Source: Apostichopus japonicus (taxonomy: Eukaryota > Echinodermata > Holothuroidea > Aspidochirotida > Stichopodidae). From it: a stretch of 60,000 nucleotides of DNA. The DNA lies in contig NC_092563.1 in the NCBI RefSeq assembly GCF_037975245.1, positions 4,835,501 through 4,895,500 on the forward strand. Reading direction: 5' to 3'. Positions 11,501-21,440 of the stretch are shown piece after piece (the stretch's first letter is position 1; the number at the start of each line of letters is the position of its first letter). A program made the position numbers and the translations under genes. The notes under the pieces were generated by a model. The model saw only the letters and a program-made list of their open reading frames with translations, had not been told where the DNA came from and searched no databases.

Positions 11501-13261
11501 AGTAATACAGGGCTTATCTATGGCATGGTAATCATGCTAATAAGCAGTAATACAGGGCTTATCTATGGCATGGTAATCATGCTGATAAGCAGTACTTCAG
11601 GGCTTATCTATGTCATGGTAATCGGGTGAATAAGCAGTAATACATGGCTTATCTATGGCATGGTAATCATGCTGATAAGCAGTACTTCAGGGCTTATCTA
11701 TGTCATGGTAATCGTGTGAATAAGCAGTACTACAGGGCTTATCTATGGCATGGTAATCATGCTAATGAGTAGTAATACAGGGCTTATCTACGGCATGGTA
11801 ATCATGCAATGAGCTAATACAGGGCTTATCTATGGCATGGTAATCATGCTAATAAGCAGTAATACAGGGCTTATCTATGGCATGGTAATCATGCTAATGA
11901 GTAGTAATACAGGGCTTATCTACGGCATGGTAATCATGCAATGAGCTAATACATGGCTTATCTATGGCATGGTAATCATGCTGATAAGCAGTACTTCAGG
12001 GCATATCTATGTCATGGTAATCGTGTGAATAAGCAGTAATACAGGGCTTATCTATGGCATGGTAATCATGCTAATGAGTAGTAATACAGGGCTTATCTAC
12101 GGCATGGTAATCATGCAATGAGCTAATACAGGGCTTATCTACGACATGGTAATCATGCAATGAGCTAATACAGGGCTTATCTACGGCATGGTAATCATGC
12201 AATGAGCTAATACAGGGCTTATCTATGGCATGGTTATCATAAATCCCATCACCCTTTCACCGTGGATCAGAAAAAGTTTCTCTTCAGTTGTTAAACTTAC
12301 AAGACAACACACATACATTAGGCTTGTCAAAGTCTTCTGTTGAAGTTTGTTATCATGTTTGTTTGTAGACCTACTTCATTTCATCCGTCCTGCAAAATGA
12401 ATTATCGAAATGTGAAATGTTTGATTACAATCCTGTACAGAATTTTGTTTCCTTTGGGGATGTCATATTATAAGAGGCTGTGAAACTCAATATTCCCGTC
12501 ATCTGTGATCACGTTCTCCTCTTCTGTTTTTACCATTCTCTGTCTGATGCCATATTTATAGCTATAATTAATATTATTTCTTCCAGGAGGCCTTGGGGGT
12601 AATCATCACATTGTGCTGTTCATTCACTTATTTTTCAGCAGCTGTTTACTAATACCATCCAATTGCTCGTCCCCCCCCCCCTTTTTACTTTATCAATTCT
12701 CAAAGGTGGATCAATATTACATTAATTTTAAGATAATAAATACATTTTGAAAAAAAAAAAACATTAAAAAATGGGCAGAAGCACAATTTTGGCTGGAAAT
12801 GATTATTTTTTAGAACTTTCCAAAATTTTGCAGTATCCATAGGGAATAATTTATCAGGGATTACAGTAGATGGCAAAATATTATGCAAAATAATGGAGCA
12901 AACTTCTACATCAGTTTTACAGTGGTATATCAGAAGGTTTTTTTAAATTGAAGTGTTACTATTTAACAGTAATTTAAGACAGTAAAACGTTATTTGAGGT
13001 GGTCCGAATCTGACAGAGTCGTACGTTACCTTTTGCTTCCCAGTGATCTACCATACTGGTAAGGAAGCCTCAGGGGGCCACTACATCTCAGACTATTACC
13101 ACGTGGGCATCAACGGATGGATCCGAGCAGACGATGACCTCATTAAGGTGGTGAAGCCCGCCCAGGTCATGAACCCGCCGTCCGGCTTCACTCCGTATCT
13201 GCTCGTCTACAGACGGAGGGAAGTGTCTTCTACTTCCTCGCATAGCGGAGGAAACTCTTGA
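1..13261 (+). CDS. USP10: USP10-type ubiquitin carboxyl-terminal hydrolase, 5'-partial, 11 exons
   Basis: Joined exons: 1-634, 2723-2814, 3615-3721, 4686-4824, 5286-5394, 5616-5749, 6044-6169, 6750-6842, 8552-8696, 9307-9372, 13044-13261. They total 1863 nt, or 620 codons plus TGA, and every junction keeps phase. The family removes ubiquitin from substrates as a cysteine protease. Vertebrate USP10 acts on p53, Beclin-1, CFTR and stalled 40S ribosomes, and binds G3BP through an N-terminal motif that would lie upstream of this window. Seen here: a Ser/Thr/Pro/Glu-rich disordered N-terminal part ending in [22 protein letters not shown] (nucleophile Cys, codon 2800-2802); [63 protein letters not shown] (catalytic His, codon 13079-13081); NGWIRADDD; and YLLVYRR. 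Human USP10 has 798 residues with the protease in its last ~380, so about the first quarter is missing. Identity is very secure; exact boundaries rest on consensus and phase, not transcripts. Confidence 0.95.
635..2722 (+). other. USP10 intron 1
   Basis: GTAAGC donor and CTCTGCAG acceptor, phase 1. A 140-codon open frame on the - strand (1963-2385) matches nothing I know and looks like chance. A T-run lies at 2460-2476. No mobile element recognised. Confidence 0.8.
2723..2814 (+). CDS. USP10: USP10 exon B: Cys box of the protease
   Basis: Begins after TTCTCTGCAG and encodes [19 protein letters not shown] and then [12 protein letters not shown]. This corresponds to the vertebrate segment LIHKP..LQPRGLINKGNWCYIN. 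The nucleophilic Cys codon is 2800-2802. The oxyanion-hole Asn two residues before Cys is kept, while the Gly and Trp usual at -3 and -1 are Ala and Asn here. The donor AGT|GTATCC is weak, but it is the one that keeps phase with exon C. Confidence 0.93.
2815..3614 (+). other. USP10 intron 2
   Basis: Phase 0 intron with weak GTATCC donor and GTACCAG acceptor. Short open frames on both strands (2842-3114) match nothing recognised. No repeat seen. Confidence 0.8.
3615..3721 (+). CDS. USP10: USP10 exon [10 protein letters not shown] segment
   Basis: Encodes [19 protein letters not shown] and then [16 protein letters not shown], the helix behind the active-site Cys. Vertebrate USP10 has ATLQALVACPPMYHLMK and STPMIDS in the same order. 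The donor is AT|GTGAGT in phase 2. The 5' limit follows from joining NS to ILQ in frame. Confidence 0.93.
3890..4016 (+). repeat. Minisatellite, unit near GATCCCTGGTTACACA
   Basis: About eight degenerate 16-bp units, with GATCCCTGG or close variants followed by TTACA or CTACA. The open frame 3889-4122 across it is a by-product of the repeat. It lies inside intron 3. Confidence 0.8.
4287..4685 (+). repeat. Tandem repeat containing the splice acceptor
   Basis: Three diverged units of roughly 125, 138 and 129 bp. Shared blocks are AGTGTTAATAATAAA, CAATGACA, CAACCAGTTACCCTTCTAT, GGGACTAATT and GATGTGTTTAATTATCCAG. AG dinucleotides in the same context end at 4293, 4418, 4556 and 4685. Only the last joins the conserved coding frame. 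Confidence 0.85.
4686..4824 (+). CDS. USP10: USP10 exon [12 protein letters not shown] segment
   Basis: Starts T|CTC GAA after TTATCCAG, completing an Ile codon with AT from exon C. It encodes [20 protein letters not shown] and then [20 protein letters not shown] and TTLSIK. Vertebrate USP10 has RDIRPGAAFEPTYIYRLL in the same place. It ends AAG|GCAAGT, a GC donor. Confidence 0.92.
4825..5285 (+). other. USP10 intron 4, GC-AG type
   Basis: The donor reads AAG|GCAAGT, the classic strong GC donor, and the acceptor is GTCAACAG. This keeps phase 0 and yields [13 protein letters not shown] with the conserved G-K-QEDAEEF box. A GT at 4829 paired with an AG at 5289 would also keep frame, but it would give [11 protein letters not shown] and lose the conserved Gly. 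G-rich tract near 5101-5124. Confidence 0.75.
5286..5394 (+). CDS. USP10: USP10 exon E: QEDAEEF box
   Basis: Encodes [20 protein letters not shown] and then [16 protein letters not shown]. The QEDAEEF/Y motif is a signature of USP proteases in the helix next to the active site. It ends GAAG|GTATGT, phase 1. Confidence 0.93.
5395..5615 (+). other. USP10 intron 5 with poly-A tract
   Basis: 221-bp phase 1 intron, GTATGT donor and TTTCTTTAG acceptor, with an A-run near 5501-5529. Confidence 0.8.
5616..5749 (+). CDS. USP10: USP10 exon F: acidic loop and EWEQVGP
   Basis: Encodes a Pro/Asn linker, an acidic run ([12 protein letters not shown]), then [15 protein letters not shown]. Vertebrate USP10 has the same order: acidic stretch, DEWEQVGP, basic patch. 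It ends GTG|GTGAGT, phase 0. Confidence 0.93.
5750..6043 (+). other. USP10 intron 6
   Basis: 294-bp phase 0 intron with GTGAGT donor and TCCTGCCAG acceptor; nothing else seen. Confidence 0.8.
6044..6169 (+). CDS. USP10: USP10 exon G: FGGQMRS and [12 protein letters not shown]
   Basis: 42 codons encoding [20 protein letters not shown] and then [20 protein letters not shown] and IQ. It matches the vertebrate run [28 protein letters not shown] almost residue for residue at its end. Phase 0 at both ends; donor CAG|GTGAGC. Confidence 0.95.
6170..6749 (+). other. USP10 intron 7
   Basis: 580-bp phase 0 intron, GTGAGC donor and TCTTTAG acceptor. GT-rich stretch near 6601-6660. No mobile element recognised. 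Confidence 0.8.
6750..6842 (+). CDS. USP10: USP10 exon H
   Basis: 31 codons, [20 protein letters not shown] and then [11 protein letters not shown], equivalent to the vertebrate segment [29 protein letters not shown]. Phase 0 at both ends; donor GAG|GTAGGT. Confidence 0.92.
6843..8551 (+). other. USP10 intron 8 with antisense LINE fragment
   Basis: 1709-bp phase 0 intron, GTAGGT donor and ACTTGTAG acceptor. Its centre is occupied by the 3' end of a non-LTR retrotransposon on the - strand (7298-7945). Confidence 0.85.
7298..7945 (-). mobile_element. 5'-truncated non-LTR retrotransposon (LINE), 3' end
   Basis: One uninterrupted 206-codon frame (7945 down to 7325) encodes the C-terminal part of a non-LTR reverse transcriptase, after the palm. 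Recognisable blocks are [58 protein letters not shown] and a GRP-T ending, a pattern common in LINE polyproteins annotated as craniofacial development protein 2-like. No catalytic RT motif remains, so this copy cannot move itself. The element's 3' end is a short CTA microsatellite on the - strand (7298-7311). It lies antisense inside a USP10 intron. The intact frame suggests a young insertion. The clade (RTE, CR1 or Jockey-like) is not settled. Confidence 0.85.
8552..8696 (+). CDS. USP10: USP10 exon [13 protein letters not shown]
   Basis: Encodes [20 protein letters not shown] and then [20 protein letters not shown] and EMDLEIGK. The L-P-P-V-L-x-L-H-L-K block followed by F-x-Y-x-K-T-G-G is typical of USP10. 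The usual Arg after HLK is Gln here. Donor G|GTAATG, phase 1. The 127-codon frame on the other strand (8603-8986) is a shadow. Confidence 0.94.
8697..9306 (+). other. USP10 intron 9
   Basis: 610-bp phase 1 intron with GTAATG donor and TGTTCACAG acceptor; no repeat recognised. Confidence 0.8.
9307..9372 (+). CDS. USP10: USP10 exon J
   Basis: Short exon encoding [20 protein letters not shown] and then FA. It corresponds to the vertebrate ELLSP..and RTYRLFA segments just before the His box. Phase 1 at both ends, with good TTCACAG acceptor and GTGAGT donor. Confidence 0.9.
9373..13043 (+). other. USP10 intron 10, carries a large minisatellite
   Basis: 3671-bp phase 1 intron, GTGAGT donor and CTTCCCAG acceptor. 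A 26-unit minisatellite fills 11092-12241. Several 70-120-codon frames before it (9244-10091) overlap on both strands and are not recognised. Confidence 0.85.
11092..12241 (+). repeat. Minisatellite, 45-bp unit, about 26 copies
   Basis: The unit contains GGCTTATCTATGGCATGG, then TAATCATGCTAATAAGCAGT and AATACAG. By eye I count 26 CATGGT(A/T) cores. The first half is very uniform. The second half mixes shortened units (TCATGCAATGAGCTAATACA) and a diverged pair (CTGATAAGCAGTACTTCAGG / TGTCATGGTAATCG) that recurs near 11582, 11672 and 11970, so it has a higher-order structure. The 45-bp period is divisible by three, which alone explains the long open frames 11061-11270 and 11255-11629. Confidence 0.97.
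13044..13261 (+). CDS. USP10: USP10 last coding exon: His box and C-terminus
   Basis: Encodes [20 protein letters not shown] and then [40 protein letters not shown] and [12 protein letters not shown], then TGA. GGHY carries the catalytic His (13079-13081). The Asp cluster after NGW supplies the third triad residue. YLLVYRR is the last conserved strand. The C-terminal Ser-rich tail extends about ten residues beyond the usual vertebrate end. Confidence 0.96.
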
Positions 13262-15472
13262 TAGAGAATCGGGACAGAAAATAGTAAGAACAATTAAAAG
13301 GAAACGTTAACGAGCGACATATGTTGTTAGTCGTTGGCCCGGCATTCCGAAAGACATTCATAAGCAACAGACTTATGAACAAAAGAGATGATGAGTCGTT
13401 TGCGTTAATCTCACGATGATGTCGGAGAACGGACAATGAAAATCGACCGAAGAGAGGTCGGGCGGGTGGATCTTTGAAAGAAGCTGTTGATGGTTTCTGA
13501 TCGGTTATCAGAAAGTGCTTGAGGCAAAGCTAGCCTGAGTGACCAAATGTGAAGTATTTCAGTTTTTCTTCTTCAACGTCTCTTTGGTTTGGTGGGCAAG
13601 GCAGTAATATTTTTCTTTTTTTTCTTCTCTCTTTTTTTTTTTTTTCTCTTTTCTTTTTTTAAAGTTTAATCTCTTGTATGCTATTTGTTTTCTGACAACC
13701 TACTGTTTCAGTATTTTTTATTTAAATTTTTTTTTTTGAAACCAAAGAATTTTTTTGGGAGGCAAAGTGTAGAATTAGATGAGAAAGTGTTAAACCAAGG
13801 GCTTTGCTTATAATGTGTCATATGGTGAGAAGGGAGGTCTGTTAGTTTACAGAAATGAGGCTTAAAGCAGAGAGCATGAGGAAGGGATGTTTCCAAGCCA
13901 CCTGCTCTGACACCCCCCCCCCCCCCATTCCTTCCCTTTTTCTCCTGCCTTCTATCTACTCTGACCCCCGGTCCTCTTCTCCAGTCTCACACCCAGGCAA
14001 CAGTCGACATGAGTTTGCCGGACAGCTAGAAAGTATTTTGTTTCTAAAACACATACAACTCTGTACAAATGTAAACTTGAAATTCTCAAAGCTTAACATC
14101 CTTTAGAGGTAAGGTAAAGATGAGATTTTTTGGATGAAGTGGACAGTTTGGAAATGGATTAGCCAAAGTCAAGCAAGTTATACAAAAGTTAATCTTGGTT
14201 CACAGGATATTTCGGTCAAAAAGTGTTTTTTATCTACAAGAAAAAAGAAGTGTTGGAAATCATTTTCCTTTATTGTTGCAAGTTTTACTATTCATTTCGT
14301 CTCATGTTATCATTTCAATGAGTAGCACAGTAAAAGGTATTCCGTGGGTTTCTTTGTTTCTTTTTCTATAAAAAGAAGTTTTATCATCATCTTCATCATC
14401 GAACCTTTCTCATCCCCATGGCATTATTCATGGCTTCCAAAACAATTCAGCTTGTTATTTCTAGCCCTCAACCTTTCAAGACTTAAGATGTCCTCTCATA
14501 TTTAGACACAGTGGACGTTTAATCTCTTAAACATACTTCGGGCCATCGGCATCTCTCTGGATAGAATTTATAAACATTCAGTAAACGGATGATAGTATGT
14601 TTGTGTGACAACAGAGTATTTTGTATAGGTGAGAGAATTAGTTGAGACTAGTGGAACACTAGTAGTTGTTTCAAGCGTTGAGCGATCATCAGCCCATTCT
14701 ACTGGCAAACATTCTCATCGTTCTCAGATTGAAAATGGCAATCTATCAGGTTATCTTTAGCATTTAGAATTTAAATAAAACTTAAAATATAATGTGATGG
14801 TAGTTTCTAATGTAACCATGTTGCGTACAGCTATTGTTACAAAGGGATGCTAAGCATATTTAATTCATTTACCCAGGTTTGGACATTTTGGTATATACTT
14901 TTTTCTAGTATTAGAATTTTCCATGAATTGGTAGACATTACATTAGAAAGACATACACAAATGATAGTCCTCATATATATGTTATGTAATCAAACGATTT
15001 AACAGAAGTTGTGTCCCGTGAAGACTTTTATAAGGTTTAGGTCAACTCGTGGTGGTACAACTTTGTCTTTTGTGTTGGCTATTGCCCATGGAAGGTATGA
15101 CTGTCATGTTTCACGTTGAGGGCTTTTAAAGTTAGTTCATTTAGGCCCCGTATTAAGTTATTCCCACATAAATCGCTCTCGGTACTGATTGATAGAAAGT
15201 GTGAAAGAGTTTTAAATGCGGCTTGAAAGAGAGATGCCGTAGAGACATCACGTGTGTAGTCCGCTCTATATAACTATGAAAAATAAATCGGCAACAAGCT
15301 TTTTATCACATGTCATTATCGGAAGTTGACGTCAATTCCTGAAAAACCAAGACTTTGCTCGTGGATTAAATATTACCTTTTCGTGATGATATAATGAAGG
15401 GACTCCTGTGTACGCGCAATGGTACTTAAGAGCAGGAGGATCGGTTTGCAGTGTATGGACATATGTATGTAT
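13262..15472 (+). other. USP10 3' UTR and downstream DNA
   Basis: Noncoding. Candidate poly-A signals on the + strand are ATTAAA at 13293 (very close to the stop), AATAAA at 14774 and AATAAA at 15282. The true 3' end cannot be chosen without transcripts. T-rich tracts lie at 13620-13740, a C-run at 13912-13926, and a short ATC repeat near 14382-14400. Confidence 0.5.
14774..14779 (+). terminator. Candidate polyadenylation signal of USP10
   Basis: AATAAA hexamer about 1.5 kb after the stop codon. It is one of three candidates; chosen only because it is canonical and gives an ordinary UTR length. Confidence 0.3.
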
Positions 15473-15716
15473 TGTATGTATTTTAGATCATACTGCAGGC
15501 AGAAACATGCGAAGAAGCCTCATTGGCTAATTAAAGCCGCAAACTGACCGAAGTAATACATCATATACAATCATATTTAACGTCCATGATTATGAATTGT
15601 CAATTGTCAACAACTCTGTAACTGGACGACATGCATTAATCTTGCAGTGACTCGAACTGGGGAACTTATGATTGGAAGGCACCGGCGTTAACCACTGAGC
15701 TAACACTCCATCACAG
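15473..15716 (-). mobile_element. tRNA-derived SINE, copy 1
   Basis: Read on the - strand: A-box-like TAGCTCAGTGGTTAACGCC (15684-15702), B-box-like AGTTCGAGTC (15649-15658), then a tRNA-unrelated body with GAGTTGTTGACAATTGACAA and CATAATCATGGACGTTAAAT. The tail is AAAATACATACAATACATAC. The same order is found in the + strand copy at 35379-35616, which identifies a family. These are RNA polymerase III promoter elements by type; activity is unknown. Confidence 0.88.
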
Positions 15717-18700
15717 CGGACTAAATTTGATTTTAGTTTCTTCATTTTTAATACCTTGAGCTTTTAGTGTTGCAACATTTATGAACACTTAGTCACACAC
15801 ATCCTACAACAGTTTCATAGTTGCATATTCATGAGGATGATTTGCTTATAAAACTCAGGGCAGAAGTTGTTACAGTTATTAAAATGATAGACTAGATTAC
15901 CAGTCGATGTCACCATTGACATATGAGTATTCAAAATCTATATCGCCCGTAGAAATCACTAATTTTATACTCAAAAGTGAATAATCAGTGAATCTCGTTG
16001 GAATGATTTTTCAAGGTTGAACTAGGGAATAGGTGATTGTGCGCATTTTTTGTGGCAGTTTTCATGTTTATGAGCTTTTTTGTTCTCATAAAATGCTGAA
16101 AAATGTTTTGCTTCACTGTAAAACAAAAACTTCTGTTCGACTTTGCTCATGGGTATAAACAGTTTCACCATGTACTGGCATAGCATTTAGCTATGTAATA
16201 CCAGATAAATTACTACATGGGTTGTATAATTAATAATTCTCTATGAAAATCATAGACAATTACCTACAGATGCTTCTTGCAAACTCAATTCTTTAATCTA
16301 ATTTGTGATTCTTGAAAATTGAGAATTTTGGCCAGAAGAAGAAAAAAAAAAAACTCCCAGTGGGGATAGTGATTGTTATGTAAGTTTTAAATAAATTGAC
16401 ACAATTTGGAAAAAATGAAAAATATTTATACTGTTGATTTTCTATTTTTTTTTAAATTAAAGAGTTGCATATCAACAAAACCTTCTTGCCCTGGAAATGT
16501 TTGAACTTGTGACTTCAAAAAGCCGTTCATAATCTGTGGTTTTATAATTTTGGAAAATTGCTTGAAGATAGCGATTAAAATAGTCATAATATGACAATAA
16601 TTGTACCCCTTGGGATGTTGATTAAGACATTGTCTTGTTTATTTTACCTGATAGCGGAATGAGAGTGGAACAAAATTGGAGGATATGAATATTCATAATT
16701 TCTGTTAGAGCCATCTTTTAATTATATTGGAACAAAGACTCATTGGTGGGGGGAGGGGGGGTGGACTTTTTACTACCAATTGCCTTACAACGTGTCCCCA
16801 TATATACATACATATATATCTCTATATATAGCTATATATATATGTATCTATATATATATATGTATCTATCTATATATATATGTATGTGTATGTATATATA
16901 TATATAAATATATATATAAATGAGGATACCAAATGATGTAAAAAATACGTTTTTATGTTTATTAAAACTGATTGATTTCCAATTAATTACCAATGTATTA
17001 TGATTAATTTTATAATTCAATTAATTTTCTTTGTCCTGTTTAACATTGACCATTGCCACTCGCTGACTGAGTTTGACATTATTTACGTTTCGCTTTCGAG
17101 TGTGTATTGATGGCCAGTATACGTGTAGTGTGTATATATTTACAGGGTTTACACACAGAAATCAGACAACGAATGTTTACTAAGAAATAATCATTAAGGA
17201 AAATGGTGTGACAGATTTGTCGACGGTGGAGAATGTGGGCGGGGGTGGAGAGGGAGTGCATTCTTCCAAAATCGGCATTTTGTATTAAAAAAGAAAAAAA
17301 GGACAAAAGAAGTATGTATGCTTGAATCGGAATACGTTGAGTATGTGTGTTATAACATGCTTTTAATAATGCTACAATCTCTTTGATAAGAGTCGACGTG
17401 CCTCCAAGTACCATATGTATCCGTGTATTCGATTATGTTTGTTGTGAGCAAATTTAAAGCGTCTATCAGCAATCTGATGGTTAAAAACAAATAACCCGAG
17501 TCTTCCATTATAACATAAAATACGTCTTCTTTTATCACGTTGTGCATAAACCGCAATAGCGATGCCTAAACTCTTGTGCTTGCTGCTGATTGGTCACGTA
17601 AGTATTGGGGAATGAATCGTTTACCTTGCAATTGAATATAAAGAAAATGGATTTAATTTAAAATGAAAATCTTACGAGCAACGGAACCAAAGACCAAAGT
17701 ACGCATCACACAAAATGAGCCGAATGATTTCTGGCTGTTTTGTGAATGTGTTGATGTGACGTCATTGTTACGGGGAATAATCATTATTTTATGAACACAT
17801 TTTACCTGACATATGATAGAGGCTTGAAACTGTGGGTACAGAAGCCTCTACCCACCCATTGTTTGTTGGTTTGCTTGCTTTTTTTTCTCGAGAAAAATAC
17901 GAATTTGTAAGGTCGTCTAACATGAGTTAAATTCGAAAATGTAAGAAATTTTTTAAAAAGTGAGGAGAAAATTGTCGAATTTTTGTGTGGGATATGATAA
18001 CTCATGCCGATGCGATTACTCGGATGTAGTGTAAAACAATATATAGAGTTCTGTGTGTGGAGAGAATTTTGATTTCTTTCAAAATGAGATTCTATGTAAT
18101 CAACGGTTCTTTTGTCTTGTAATATGGTAATTTCATTGATAAGAATGTGATTAGCAAACTGAATGAGAAATTAAGAAATGAGAGGAATTAGTTAGCTTCG
18201 TTGCGAACATGAAAATATCAGATAAGTGGAAAGAGGTTCCAATATACGGAAGGGGAAAATGTAAAAGATGAACTTCTCAAGGTCAATAAAAAAAAAGCCA
18301 TTGTGATATGCTGGAGCCTTTCTGTTCTTTTTTTTTTGGTGATAACTGTGTCAATTCACGTTACCTTGCCGAGCAGCTTAAGGGGCTCACTCCCCTTATT
18401 TACCCTCTCCCTCTCCTCCTTATATATACCATAGCCCTTTCCCGTCCTTTCCTCCCTCCTTCCCTCTAAAAGCTAACGCTGGCTAACGATAACTAAAAGT
18501 AATTTATCGTAAATTGGCTGTGAGTTTGACGGTGTTAAAAGAATTCTACTAAATATTTAATTGGCCGTACGTGACAGTCCTATAAGACTGATTGTCTGAC
18601 AAGACTGACAGTCCTATAAGACAGTCCTTTAAGACCGTCCTATAAGACCTTTGGTCTCCAAAATAATCTTTTTTCCTCTTGAGAAGAGTATTTTTAACAG

Positions 18701-20554
18701 CAGAGAGTCAGAGCTATGAATGCAGCGGTTACCTACAAGCAACGTTTGTCTGCTTTGTCAAATATACCGCCCCTATTTTTTTAAAAGAAAAGGCATCCAA
18801 AATACAGCCTGAGCACGAAAACCAAAACAACCCCTGTCCCCTTACATTGGGACTATAACTGTTTGGTCATTACGATGTTACCTCAAGTAAGGAATCACGA
18901 GTTCCTTGGAAAGGGAAAAAGTCAATTGTTGCTGAGCAATCTACTGCTATGATATGTCTAATTAAACACTTGAATAATTTAGAATGAATATAAAGTGGAA
19001 TGTAATTATCTGTGCTTCAGTTCTACAGGTTGAGCTATAGTGTCGCCCCTGGATATAGCCACTGCAGCGCGTATGCACACCCCGACAGACAGGCACAAAG
19101 CAAGTAATACATCTCGGCGGTTTCTGTCTGACCTATACACTGATGCCTAGTACACTTAACACCTTATATTAGAGTTCTTAACGTTAATAAAGAGGCCAAT
19201 CCCCTTACTCAAAGCCTGACAGGACGACGGCACAGAAATACGTTTGCAATCACCAACTTGGTTTGAGTGCTTAGCTGTCACCTCAAGTCAATTACGTTCA
19301 ATGTCATCTTTCATTAACCCCAATAACTCATGCCGAGGCTCCCTGAAAGGTTGCATGTTGACCTCTTTCGATTCTCATTTACATTCAACTATACGACCAT
19401 ACCTATATAGGCTATATATAGCGTCAGTCCTATACACTCAATCTCAACGGTTCTAGGTTATAATAAGCGATCCCCATATTGAAGTCTCGATAGATTCTGG
19501 CCTTCATTGGTCTTAAGTCAATACCGTCCTACGAGCACATCTCGTATCCTGTCGTCAAGAATAGCTACCCTATGGTCTCGGTAATTACGTTCGAAATGCT
19601 ATACTGCATTGGTTAAAGATGTAAATTAGTTTGGGAAAAAGTAGGCCACTAAACGATAATATGTAGACTTTCTTTAGTCGTTTTTTTTTCGTATTAGATT
19701 GCCCAAACGGTCAGAAGGAAAAGAAGAAAAAAGAAGAAGAAGACATACACAGAATATCTTGTAAATTGATAACTGAGCATATAACCAGGGAATTGTAACA
19801 CGTAGAATAATTTGCGTGACACCTTCATCTGGTACACAATATGTTAGATTATTAAAAAGCTGACGACAGTGGTTCAGTCGTGAAAGAGCCGTTTATTTTG
19901 TATATAGGGTTACTTCGTTACTCCATTTCTGAATGCGACCATACATTGTCCACCTATAGATTGAATGTGAACAAAATATTTTCGATTTTAAATGGAAATC
20001 CGATAAATGGGGGTTATTCTGTTGATTAATGTTGATTGCATATAGCATCTTTAGGTCAATGCAAATCAAGGGTGGTATATGGTTATTGTTGAAGCTGTGT
20101 TAACCAGTATTCTTGTTTCAAATACAGGTTATGTATACACGTTGCAACTTTATCACTCATCTTAGATACCCCTCCCCACCCACCCAGACCGCCCCACCCA
20201 CCCACCCAACAGACCCGCTGCTCTATCGTATTTATAAAGGGTACTTTAACATAAAGGCTAAGTCGAGTTATGAAAGCTTATTTATTTGTATTGAAGAAAC
20301 TGAACCGACAAATCACCCAGTTGAGACAAGTTTCTCTACACTGTATTGTCATTTCCCGCTTTCAGAGCACTCGTAGTGTCAGTATGAGCAGTATGAATAG
20401 CATGTTGCTACCAGATAAAGATTAGAAACAGCTCTTTGTACTGTCAATACGAGTCCTTTGAAGCATGATTTGGGAGGACAGTTTAGAGAGTTATTAGCGT
20501 TAGGTAATTTTCCCAACTGCATGGCTGGAGAATTTTAGACATTCGTAAAAATTC
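15717..20554. other. Intergenic DNA, no gene recognised
   Basis: AT-rich sequence with a TA-rich microsatellite (16801-16920), G-run 16748-16762, and a short GTCCTATAAGAC repeat cluster (18568-18650). Open frames of 60-110 codons (17079-17414, 17350-17556 and others) match nothing recognised. Confidence 0.5.
16801..16920. repeat. Imperfect TA microsatellite
   Basis: TA tracts interrupted by TCTA, GCTA and TGTA steps; the - strand open frame of Tyr/Ile through it is an artefact. Confidence 0.9.
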
Positions 20555-20569
20555 ACGAATATTTAACAA
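20555..20569 (+). repeat. Target site duplication of the first Penelope-like element, left copy
   Basis: ACGAATATTTAACAA, 15 bp, repeated exactly at 21825-21839 on the far side of the element. Confidence 0.85.
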
Positions 20570-20647
20570 AATAAAAATCAAATAAAACTGTTAGCAAACT
20601 GCTTTTCCACTAGAGAGCCTGTGTAATAGAATGTGTAAAAGTAAGTT

Positions 20648-20729
20648 GGCCTGACGTTTCGATCCTAGCAGGAGCTTCTTCAAAGGGTAATGACAAGTAA
20701 CAGTAACAGAAGGGACAAAAACACGCACA
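20648..20729 (-). repeat. Inverted terminal arm (left) of Penelope-like element 1
   Basis: Contains GGCCTGACGTTTCGATCCTA and TGACAAGTAACAGTAACAGA, the inverse complement of 21742-21823. On the - strand it carries TTGAAGA, a hairpin, and GAAA (20657-20683). Confidence 0.92.
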
Positions 20730-20739
20730 ACACGCTCCC

Positions 20740-21440
20740 TTTCCAGATCATCTACTTTGGCAGTGAAGGACAAAAAGGGACGAGATTGCGACAACAAGCT
20801 GCCCCTGGTTGTTACTTTCCCCCAAATCTTCCTCCTCTTCAGAAAATCACCTCTAACAACCACAACATTCTCCTCACTTCAGATAGACTCCAACGAGCCG
20901 TCCCTGAAAACCCATCATCGCCTACAGACGACCACGCAACCAACGAGACCTTCTTGTGCGTGCTGCTGTTCCACCTCTAACTTCTAATCCTACACTCATT
21001 CAGCATGGTACTTTCAAATGTGATCGTACTTCGAGATGCATCGTCTGCAGCCACCACATTGTTGAATCCAATTCCATCACCAGCCACGGCATGCAACTCA
21101 CACACAAGACTAAGGGTCACATCACTTGCACCACCACCAATGTCATCTATCTGATCTCTTGTAGAGTTTGCGGCATCCAGTATGTTGGCGAAACCAAAGC
21201 CACCCCCTCAAGAAGCGATTCTATGGTCACAGATCTACAGTCAAAACCATGAAGACTGAGACCCCAGTTGGAGAACATTTTAACCTTCCCAACCATACCA
21301 TTAACGACATGTCCCTACAGGGGATTGAATCCTTAGGTAGCCGTCCTGACCTAGTACGTATCAGCAGAGAGAGGCTGTGGATGCAACGCCTTCGCACCAT
21401 TCAACCTCATGGGCTGAACATTCAGGAAGGACATGACTAA
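20740..21440 (+). pseudogene. GIY-YIG endonuclease domain of a Penelope-like element, frameshifted
   Basis: The frame is broken. The 20740-20990 part (linker after RT; LPLVVTF and SDRLQRAVPE) is spread over two or three frames. 20956-21205 carries FKCDRTSRCIVC (Cys cluster 21019-21048) and VIYLISCRVCGIQYVGET, the GIY-YIG core in which IY and YVG replace the two signature triplets. 21210-21440 continues in another frame with LKKRFYGHRS, PVGEHFNLPNH, RLWMQRL and a terminal HGLN. That order is the standard Penelope-like C-terminus. At least two frameshifts (near 20950 and 21205) make it non-functional. Confidence 0.88.

Noticed and set aside
11061-11629. Two + strand open frames of 69 and 124 codons with an [14 protein letters not shown] repeat
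   Set aside because: Created by a 45-bp minisatellite whose period is a multiple of three; inside an intron.
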